Source of the DNA: Bacilli bacterium
GTDB taxonomy: Bacteria; Bacillota_I; Bacilli_A; RFN20; CAG-826
Assembly: GCA_017618495.1 (NCBI GenBank)
Contig: JAFZUD010000008.1
Location: 1 to 5,497 of the forward strand
Direction of reading: 5' to 3'
Length of the DNA: 5,497 nt
The stretch's first letter is position 1, and every line of letters starts with the position of its first letter. This document shows positions 1 through 4,431 of this stretch, in pieces. The notes below the pieces were generated by a model. That model ran no database searches, was not told the DNA's origin, and saw only the letters and a list, made by a program, of their open reading frames with translations. The translations under genes and the position numbers were made by a program.

Positions 1-59
1 CAATGGGGCAGGAGGACTTCCTCAACGCGATCACCTACGGCGCGAAGAGCCGTCAATAA
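1..59 (+). CDS. C-terminal end of an unidentified gene (partial)
   Basis: The third reading frame stays open from the window edge to a TAA at 57-59 and ends in the residues MGQEDFLNAITYGAKSRQ. Most codons in this frame end in C or G (ctc, aac, atc, acc, tac, ggc, aag), which looks like selected codon use and is unlike the other two frames. The stop lies four bases before a good promoter -35 element, so a gene end here fits the layout. The ATG at 3 is most likely internal, because the gene should begin upstream of the window. The tail is too short for me to recognise a family, and I assign no function. Confidence 0.5.
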   Translation, partial: MGQEDFLNAITYGAKSRQ

Positions 60-62
60 TCG

Positions 63-91
63 TTGCCTAGAAAAGAATGGTTCGCTATAAT
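63..91 (+). promoter_or_regulatory. Sigma-A-type promoter of the tRNA unit
   Basis: A -35 box TTGCCT (63-68) is followed after exactly 17 bases by a perfect -10 box TATAAT (86-91). Transcription would start near 98, about 38 bases before the first tRNA. The position, between a gene end and two tRNA genes that finish in a terminator, fits a dedicated tRNA promoter. Confidence 0.75.
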
Positions 92-97
92 ATGCGA

Positions 98-114
98 GCC
101 GTCTTTAAGACGGT
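98..114 (+). other. Hairpin at the tRNA transcription start
   Basis: CCGTCT (99-104) pairs with AGACGG (108-113) across a three-base loop, and a G-T closes it outside (98/114). It sits at or just after the predicted start point of the tRNA transcript. It could be part of the 5' leader removed by RNase P, or a weak terminator for the upstream gene, since only three T follow it. The pairing is certain but the role is not. Confidence 0.4.
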
Positions 115-135
115 TTGATGATTTTGGTCCAGAAT

Positions 136-211
136 GGGGCATTAGCTCAGCTGGGAGAGCGCGTGCTTTGCAAGCATGAGGTCGGCGGTTCGAGCCCGCT
201 ATGCTCCACCA
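136..211 (+). tRNA. tRNA-Ala (anticodon TGC)
   Basis: This is a complete 76-base cloverleaf with an encoded CCA end. The acceptor stem GGGGCAT/ATGCTCC has one G-T pair, and the discriminator is A (208). The D stem is GCTC/GAGC (145-148/157-160). The anticodon stem CGTGC/GCATG encloses the loop TTTGCAA with anticodon TGC at 169-171. The T stem GGCGG/CCGCT closes with a G-T pair around TTCGAGC. It is the first gene of a two-tRNA unit, and 12 bases separate it from the next. Confidence 0.97.
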
Positions 212-223
212 AACATCTTCCAT

Positions 224-300
224 GGCTGAGTAGCCCAGTTGGTTAGAGCAACCGGCTCATACCCGGTATGTCGAGGGTTCGAGTCCCCCCTCAGCCACCA
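224..300 (+). tRNA. tRNA-Met (anticodon CAT, elongator type), with two stem mismatches
   Basis: This is a 77-base cloverleaf with an encoded CCA. The acceptor stem GGCTGAG/CTCAGCC is perfect and the anticodon stem ACCGG/CCGGT encloses CTCATAC, with CAT at 258-260. The paired G1-C72 and the lack of three G-C pairs in the anticodon stem argue against initiator tRNA. The T4-A69 pair is the kind that E. coli TilS rejects, so the Met elongator is more likely than tRNA-Ile2. Two pairs are broken: C235 faces A247 in the D stem (GCCC/GAGC), and A274 faces C288 in the T stem (GAGGG/CCCCC). The usual base at 235 and at 288 would be T. The gene may still work through A-C wobble, be decaying, or carry sequence errors. 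Confidence 0.88.
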
Positions 301-312
301 AAACACAAACAA

Positions 313-347
313 AATCCCGAAACGTCTCGATGACATCGGGATTTTTT
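313..347 (+). terminator. Intrinsic terminator of the tRNA unit
   Basis: AATCCCGA (313-320) pairs with TCGGGATT (336-343), and a small inner GTC/GAC stem (324-326/332-334) is possible. The T run 342-347 follows. It begins 12 bases after the CCA of tRNA-Met. The A run before the stem could let it work in the other direction as well. Confidence 0.85.
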
Positions 348-381
348 CGTCTTTCGTCGCATTCATAATTCGTTAAAAAGC

Positions 382-401
382 GTAAAATGACCGTCTTTTA
401 C
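382..401. promoter_or_regulatory. Bulged inverted repeat upstream of the abi operon (candidate operator 1)
   Basis: GTAAAA (382-387) and TTTTAC (396-401) are perfect inverted copies. Inside them GAC (389-391) and GTC (393-395) also pair around one central C, with T388 as a single extra base. The arms are therefore 9 bp with one bulge. It lies between the tRNA terminator and the antitoxin start, and no gene is seen in 348-472. AbiEi proteins are known to bind inverted repeats in their own promoter, so this is a candidate site; binding is inferred. Confidence 0.4.
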
Positions 402-413
402 AGAAAATATCTT

Positions 414-432
414 ACTAAACACGCACTAAACA
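414..432. repeat. Short direct repeat ACTAAACA, 11-bp period
   Basis: ACTAAACA occurs at 414-421 and again at 425-432. The 11-bp period would place both copies on the same face of the helix. The second copy runs into the left arm of the inverted repeat at 428-452, so the two may be parts of one protein-binding region. Chance cannot be excluded for so short a repeat. Confidence 0.35.
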
Positions 433-452
433 TCTTTAAATATAAAGAGTTT
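428..452. promoter_or_regulatory. Bulged inverted repeat over the abi promoter (candidate operator 2)
   Basis: The left arm is AAAC (428-431), a single extra A (432), then TCTTTA (433-438). The right arm is TAAAGA (443-448) then GTTT (449-452). The arms are 10 bp with one unpaired base and a 4-bp spacer. It ends 20 bases before the antitoxin ATG and covers the likely -35 region, where a bound repressor would block RNA polymerase. It resembles the site at 382-401 in arm length, single bulge and a TCTTT core. Confidence 0.45.
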
Positions 453-463
453 CAGTGTAAAAT
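435..463 (+). promoter_or_regulatory. Possible promoter of the abi operon
   Basis: TTTAAA (435-440) and TAAAAT (458-463) stand 17 bases apart, each matching the sigma-A consensus only partly. Transcription would begin about 470-472, almost at the ATG at 473. That would give a leaderless or nearly leaderless message, and it fits the absence of a Shine-Dalgarno site there. TATAAA at 441-446 is an alternative -10 box but has no -35 partner. Confidence 0.35.
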
Positions 464-472
464 GCGTATGGT

Positions 473-1210
473 ATGAAAAACCATTCGTTCCTAGAAACCG
501 CGTTATTCACCTTTGAGGAAGTCCTTTCTACTGGGCTGACGGAGAAAGGGGCCCTCTCCCTTTTGGCGAGTCTTAAAACGAAAGGCGTCGTCGTGCGTTT
601 ACGCAAAGGTCTTTACGCCACGATCAACCCCATAACCAAAGGACTTTATGCTTCGCGCTACGAAATTGGCTGCGCCATTCATCCCGGCGGCGTCATCGGC
701 TATCTTTCTGCTTTGAACTACTATGGTCTTTCCCACCAGGCGAACCAAGAGGTTACCGTAATCACACCGCTTCGCTATAACGAGGAAGACGTCGAAGGCA
801 TCATGTATCGTTTTGTCTGCGATGACGTCGAAAGAGACATATCGGCGTTATTCGTCAACGCCCCTTTGCGTGTTTGCTCCGTGGAGAGGGCGGTGGTGGA
901 TTGCCTTGACCGTCCCGACCTTTGCGGTGGCATGGAGGAGATCTGGAATTGCTTACGTGGACTTCGATACCTCGACGAAAAGAAAGTCGTCTCCAACCTT
1001 GAAGCGAAAAACACCAAACTCCTTTATAAGAAAGTTGGGTTTGTTCTTGAGACGTTGGGGATGAAGGGCCTAAGCCCTGGTTTCTACGACCTTTGCAAGC
1101 GAAGAATGTCCAATCGGCGGGACGATTTACGCGACTACTCGTCCGAGCCAGGGCTTTCCTCCGGCGAATGGAATCTGACCTACCCTGAATATATGAAGGA
1201 GGTTGAGTGA
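473..1210 (+). CDS. abiEi: AbiEi-like antitoxin of a type IV toxin-antitoxin pair
   Basis: This 245-residue protein is predicted to be a cytoplasmic DNA-binding antitoxin. Residues about 10-50 look like the winged helix-turn-helix of the AbiEi N-terminal domain, ending in the family-typical RLRKGLYAT. IHPGGVIGYLSALNYYGL (69-86) matches the 'sALyyhGL' signature of the family, and VCSVERAVVDCLDRP (134-148) matches its 'peKalvDl' segment. The C-terminal part, about 185-245, carries the GFVLETLG pattern. The start is firm, because an in-frame TAA lies at 458-460 and ATG 473 is the only start codon after it. No Shine-Dalgarno site precedes it. The stop TGA is one base before the toxin gene, so the pair is co-translated. 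In studied AbiE systems this protein represses its own operon and counters the toxin without binding it. Function here is inferred from motifs and gene order. Confidence 0.85.
   Translation: MKNHSFLETALFTFEEVLSTGLTEKGALSLLASLKTKGVVVRLRKGLYATINPITKGLYASRYEIGCAIHPGGVIGYLSALNYYGLSHQANQEVTVITPLRYNEEDVEGIMYRFVCDDVERDISALFVNAPLRVCSVERAVVDCLDRPDLCGGMEEIWNCLRGLRYLDEKKVVSNLEAKNTKLLYKKVGFVLETLGMKGLSPGFYDLCKRRMSNRRDDLRDYSSEPGLSSGEWNLTYPEYMKEVE
1196..1202 (+). promoter_or_regulatory. Ribosome binding site that fixes the toxin start
   Basis: AAGGAGG lies inside the last codons of the antitoxin gene, nine bases before ATG 1212. A TTG at 1203 in the same frame abuts the site directly and is too close to be used, so the ATG is the start. 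Confidence 0.85.
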
Positions 1211-1211
1211 T

Positions 1212-2150
1212 ATGGAAATCAATGCGAAGCGCATAAACGAACTCGCCAAGAAAATGGGCTTCATCCGCGATAATCTTGAGAAAATGGCACGCCTATTGCA
1301 AATGCTCGAGGTCCTTTTCGCTTCGCCTTGGAAAGACAAGCTCGTCCTCAAAGGCGGAACGGCGATTAATCTCTTTTATGCTGGATTGCCTCGTCTTTCC
1401 GTCGACATCGATTTGGATTATTGCGGTGCCAGTAAAGAAGAAACCATGAAGGATAAAGCCGCGATTGCAGATTTCGTTTCCGGAGCGTTGCTTCCTTTGG
1501 GATATCGTCTTTCGGATGCGGGGAAAACGTATTATGCCTTGGATTCCTTCGTTCTGAACTATGTCAACACGGCAGGAAATCAGGACAACGTGAAGATCGA
1601 AATCAACTACTTGGATCGCTCCCATATCCTCCCCATTCAAGTAAGCCAAGCAGATGTCGTTGGTATTCGCGGGGACTCACAGGTTCGTTTTTTGGCGCCC
1701 GAAGAACTCTATGGCAGCAAAATCGCCGCCTTATTATCGCGCGGGAAGCCACGGGATCTGTTTGATGTTTGCCACGCATTGGAAAACGGGATAATCGCGG
1801 CTACTCCGATGTTGCGGAAGTGCGCCCTTTTCTACGACTGCATCGGTGGCAAAAACCTGGCGATTTCGCGAGAACCATTCGATTTCATAAACCTGACCAA
1901 ACGGGATTTCCAAAGGATGCTTTTGCCTATGCTTCAAAAAGGGGTGTCGTTCCATCATGAAGAGGCGATATCGAAAGTCTCTTCTTTCTTGACTCAATTA
2001 TTCCAATTCGAAAACGGTGAAACAGAGTTCGCTCGTCGATTCGCGTCAAAAGACTATTGCCCGGATCTCCTTTTTGATGATTCAGAAATCCTAAAGCGAA
2101 TCCAAAACCATCCCATGGCGCTTTGGAGAACGCGAAAAGAAGGAGATTGA
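1212..2150 (+). CDS. abiEii: AbiEii/DUF1814-family nucleotidyltransferase toxin
   Basis: This 312-residue protein belongs to the minimal nucleotidyltransferase fold of AbiEii and MenT-type toxins. LKGGTAINL (46-54) carries the GG[ST] motif, and VDIDLDY (64-70) gives the metal-binding pair Asp65 and Asp67. VKIEINY (127-133) is the next core strand with its acidic residue. EELYGSKIAALLSRGKPRDLFD (from 164) holds Lys170, Lys179, Arg181, Asp182 and Asp185 of the family's 'K..al..R.k.rDl.D' motif. All expected catalytic residues are present, so the toxin looks intact. The C-terminal third is helical and unassigned. Related enzymes bind or transfer nucleotides, and MenT toxins modify tRNA 3' ends; the target here is unknown. 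It is read with the antitoxin from one message (1-base gap, strong ribosome binding site). The intact pair may serve phage defence by abortive infection or plain maintenance. Confidence 0.88.
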   Translation: MEINAKRINELAKKMGFIRDNLEKMARLLQMLEVLFASPWKDKLVLKGGTAINLFYAGLPRLSVDIDLDYCGASKEETMKDKAAIADFVSGALLPLGYRLSDAGKTYYALDSFVLNYVNTAGNQDNVKIEINYLDRSHILPIQVSQADVVGIRGDSQVRFLAPEELYGSKIAALLSRGKPRDLFDVCHALENGIIAATPMLRKCALFYDCIGGKNLAISREPFDFINLTKRDFQRMLLPMLQKGVSFHHEEAISKVSSFLTQLFQFENGETEFARRFASKDYCPDLLFDDSEILKRIQNHPMALWRTRKEGD

Positions 2151-2159
2151 TCGAGTCAT

Positions 2160-2188
2160 CGAGAATAAGGTGGTTACACGCGTTCTCG
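2160..2188 (+). other. Hairpin just after the abi operon
   Basis: CGAGAA (2160-2165) pairs with TTCTCG (2183-2188), and an inner GTG/CAC stem (2170-2172/2177-2179) is possible. A second small hairpin, TTCGT/ACGAA (2192-2196/2202-2206), follows. Neither is followed directly by a T run, so they are not clear terminators. They may protect the 3' end of the abi message or mean nothing. Confidence 0.3.
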
Positions 2189-2214
2189 TCATTCGTTAAG
2201 GACGAAGAAGTCGC

Positions 2215-2348
2215 TTGTTTTTGTGAAAAGTTTTACATTATCATAATGGTGTCCAGCAAGAGGGACGTTAATGCCCTTGCATCAGTCGGGCCAGAGACTA
2301 AAAACCTGTCCGCGCAGTGCCGGCGACACTAAAAAAACGCCGTTTTTT
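2215..2348 (+). ncRNA. Possible small structured RNA in the abi 3' gap
   Basis: No convincing gene lies between 2151 and 2412. A weak promoter-like pair, TTGTTT (2215-2220) and TATCAT (2239-2244), or TTGTGA (2221-2226) and CATAAT (2242-2247), precedes about 100 bases that can pair in several places: GTGTC/GACAC (2249-2253/2325-2329), GCAAG/CTTGC (2256-2260/2276-2280) and AGTC/GACT (2284-2287/2296-2299). A terminator ends the stretch at 2348. I recognise no known riboswitch or RNA family. It may equally be just the 3' untranslated end of the abi message. Confidence 0.2.
2321..2348 (+). terminator. Intrinsic terminator, probably for the abi operon
   Basis: CGGCG (2321-2325) pairs with CGCCG (2338-2342) across 12 bases and is followed by TTTTTT (2343-2348). 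The loop contains an A run that can also pair with the T run, making A/T arms around CGCCG that would be symmetric for the minus strand. It may therefore slow transcription from both converging units. Confidence 0.6.
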
Positions 2349-2412
2349 ATCCCCCCGGTTTTTTACGTGTCCTTGACATTGGGTCCACATTATTGCGGGG
2401 GTTTTCTTTTCG

Positions 2413-4290
2413 TTAAGCGTAATGCTCTTCGATCGCGTTTCTAAGGCTAGATGTATCGTAGAGGCCTGTGTAATCAATAGAACCACCTTCATCAGTCGGG
2501 AATGTAATCTGATGATCACAGACATTAAGTCTCTCTTCGTCGATGCTCTTGCCGTTTTTGTTTACGGTTTGGGAAGGGGTAGAGGCTCTGTTCTCGTTTC
2601 CATAGGCGTCATACTGGAGATAAATTGAGCAAGATCCTCCTCCGCATTCTTCGCCAATCGTGAATAAGCCTTCGTCATGAAGGTAGATAGGGGAGATGCC
2701 TCCGCAGGAGAAGCCGTTCTTCGTGGTAAGAACACTGATGTCTTTATCGTCAAGGAGATGAATCATCTCGTCGTCTTTCTCATCGAAGACTTTGTCGAAA
2801 TTGAAATCGAAATCATATGTCGCGGTGATATATTGGTCATTCATCCTGTTATAGGTGTAGAAGTTCTTGCTTCCGGTGAGAAGGCCAATCATGAAAAGCA
2901 TCTCATCGGTGCTTCCTCCCGTATTCGCTGCCAAATCGATGACAACGTGTTCGATCTCATCGTCTTTGGACGCTTCTTGGACGCCATAGGATATCGCGCC
3001 TACTGCGCCTCCAAGACCATCGCCGAAAGGAATGGTGCTCCTTTTGCCTTCATAATATTTCTTCCATTCATCGGCTTGTTCGATCTCACCCATGAAGCCA
3101 TCGATATGGATATAGGCGGTGTCACCGTCTTTGGTATATGTTTCTGTTCCTTTTAATGGTCCACTATTTTTTCCTAGCTTAGAGTTCCTCGCTGCATATA
3201 CCTCAGGGTGATGGTTGTACGTATTCGTATACTGAGTGAATTCAGGATAGCCTTTGTAATACTCTTCCCAGATGAGTTCGGATGCTTTTGAAGCAACGCT
3301 ATTACTTAGCCACGAAGGGGATTTATAGGTGACACCATCAAGGTAATAAGTGTTGACAGGCGAGTATACCGAATGCCCTCCGTCGTTACGTAGGTAGCCT
3401 AAGAGGGTTGCCCCAGCAAGAATCTTTGGTAGTTCATCAGAATAAAGATATTCTTTGATCTTCCTTCCTAATGGACGTCCGTCCAAAGCCTCATCGAGGC
3501 TCTTAGAAAGATCGTAATACTTTTCCAAAGTGCTTCTTCCTGGTCTTCCAAGGAAATAATCGTAATCAAGGCAAAGCTCTTTGAAATAATAGTCCGCGTA
3601 TTGTAGGCGTTCTTTCTCGTTACGAAGGCCTGAATACATCCCTTCGTAATAATCTCTACCAAAATAATCAAGGGACTCATTTTCCGTGTAATTAAAGAAG
3701 TAGAGATCTTTGGTGTTATACGCGCCCTGAAGGATGTTCTCATTGGAGAAGAGGTCATTGCAAAAACCCAAAGGAAGATAGATGTCATCCTTGACGCCAT
3801 AGAAACGAAGGCCGTAATCAGTGAAATTGATTGAGGTTGGTTTAGCTTTTTTGTCGACCGTGAACCCGTTTACCTTCGCAAAAGGAAGACCATCATAGGA
3901 TATTGGGCAATCAGGGTTATTGAGATTAGTGTTCTTAAAAGACCAAAGGTCATCTGAGACCATGGTGTTATTTTCCACGATGAATCTCGCTTCGTGCCCT
4001 CCATAGACGGTCACGACATATTCAATTTGCCCATCAGAGGATTTTTCCGTTTTGATATCGAGATAGTCCCTTCCTTCTTTGAAGGTTCTTCCGCGGTATA
4101 GCAAAGAATGGTATTCCTTTAGTGAGATGTAGGGGATCACGCTTCCAGAATAATAACGGAGAGTGCATGTTGTATTGTACTTGCTATCGACGTATCTGGC
4201 TCTGATCGTCTTTTCTTCGAAGGCTCTTTCTTTCACGCAGCTTCCAATAAGGAGCGGCAAGAGCATCAGTATTCCGTAACTTTTCTTCAT
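2413..4290 (-). CDS. S41-family peptidase-like lipoprotein
   Basis: This 625-residue protein is predicted to be lipidated and face outward. It starts with MKK, a hydrophobic stretch and the lipobox IGSC, with Cys18 as the anchor. Residues about 40-200 form an unassigned N-terminal region with repeated Tyr-rich strands and VIPYISLKEY (51-60), seen in Gram-positive S41 lipoproteins. The peptidase part covers roughly 290-615. RNDGGHSVY (301-309) resembles the 'DGHt' His motif (His305), VVIDLAANTGGS (449-460) is the S41 core strand and loop, NGFSCGG (525-531) holds the likely nucleophile Ser528, and GEECGGGSC (546-554) is the following glycine loop. The Lys of CtpA-type S41 enzymes is missing, so a tricorn-like His/Ser/Glu set is more likely. 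No PDZ domain is evident. The start has a good ribosome binding site and promoter. It is divergent from the LRR lipoprotein gene. The substrate is unknown. Confidence 0.8.
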   Translation of the reverse strand: MKKSYGILMLLPLLIGSCVKERAFEEKTIRARYVDSKYNTTCTLRYYSGSVIPYISLKEYHSLLYRGRTFKEGRDYLDIKTEKSSDGQIEYVVTVYGGHEARFIVENNTMVSDDLWSFKNTNLNNPDCPISYDGLPFAKVNGFTVDKKAKPTSINFTDYGLRFYGVKDDIYLPLGFCNDLFSNENILQGAYNTKDLYFFNYTENESLDYFGRDYYEGMYSGLRNEKERLQYADYYFKELCLDYDYFLGRPGRSTLEKYYDLSKSLDEALDGRPLGRKIKEYLYSDELPKILAGATLLGYLRNDGGHSVYSPVNTYYLDGVTYKSPSWLSNSVASKASELIWEEYYKGYPEFTQYTNTYNHHPEVYAARNSKLGKNSGPLKGTETYTKDGDTAYIHIDGFMGEIEQADEWKKYYEGKRSTIPFGDGLGGAVGAISYGVQEASKDDEIEHVVIDLAANTGGSTDEMLFMIGLLTGSKNFYTYNRMNDQYITATYDFDFNFDKVFDEKDDEMIHLLDDKDISVLTTKNGFSCGGISPIYLHDEGLFTIGEECGGGSCSIYLQYDAYGNENRASTPSQTVNKNGKSIDEERLNVCDHQITFPTDEGGSIDYTGLYDTSSLRNAIEEHYA

Positions 4291-4298
4291 ATGGGGTT

Positions 4299-4304
4299 AC
4301 CTCT
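4299..4304 (-). promoter_or_regulatory. Ribosome binding site of the S41 gene
   Basis: On the minus strand AGAGGT lies eight bases before the ATG at 4290-4288, a normal distance. It supports the start that gives a complete lipoprotein signal peptide. The AbiEi and LRR genes do not have such a site. Confidence 0.7.
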
Positions 4305-4314
4305 AATCAAAAGG

Positions 4315-4342
4315 TATATAGTTTTAGCTATATATAAGTCAA
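4315..4342 (-). promoter_or_regulatory. Promoter of the S41 gene with an embedded inverted repeat
   Basis: Read on the minus strand, TTGACT (4342-4337) is a near-perfect -35 box, and TATATA (4320-4315) follows after 16 bases as the -10 box. An inverted repeat, TATATAG (4315-4321) and CTATATA (4328-4334) with a 6-bp spacer, covers the -10 box and most of the spacer. A dimeric repressor could sit there. AT-rich repeats of this kind also arise by chance. Confidence 0.6.
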
Positions 4343-4419
4343 TAGGGTGACCTCCATTCATAAGAAGGTTTTCTTGCTTCTGACTTCGAAAAAAAAGAGA
4401 AAGAAACAACCAACAAAGG

Positions 4420-4431
4420 TAAAATGGGTAT
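4420..4431 (+). promoter_or_regulatory. Possible -10 element directly before the LRR gene
   Basis: TAAAAT (4420-4425) ends six bases before ATG 4432, so a transcript from it would begin at or next to the start codon. No -35 box is visible at the right distance. AAAGG (4415-4419) could be a weak ribosome binding site, but it lies 12 bases from the ATG. The same GTAAAATG-x-GTAT string precedes the antitoxin gene. Confidence 0.3.

Noticed and set aside
2123..2332. A 69-codon plus-strand reading frame overlapping the end of the toxin gene, with an inner ATG at 2246
   Set aside because: It overlaps the end of abiEii in another frame, has no ribosome binding site at either ATG, and its sequence suggests no family. 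It runs through the hairpin-rich gap.
2349..2357. Possible copy of the tRNA-Met 3' end (a run of C as in the T arm) marking an integration site
   Set aside because: Only about seven bases agree and the CTCAGCCACCA part is absent, so no attachment-site duplication is supported.
2280..2500. CATCAGTCGGG at 2280-2290 and again at 2490-2500
   Set aside because: An 11-base match is expected a few times by chance in a window of this size, and the flanks differ.
2298..2525. A 75-codon minus-strand frame at the convergent gene ends
   Set aside because: It overlaps the end of the S41 gene in another frame and crosses the terminator; no start signal and no recognisable features.
2677..3156. A 159-codon plus-strand frame inside the S41 gene
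   Set aside because: It is antisense to the peptidase core motifs, which are clearly the real coding frame, and has no Shine-Dalgarno site.
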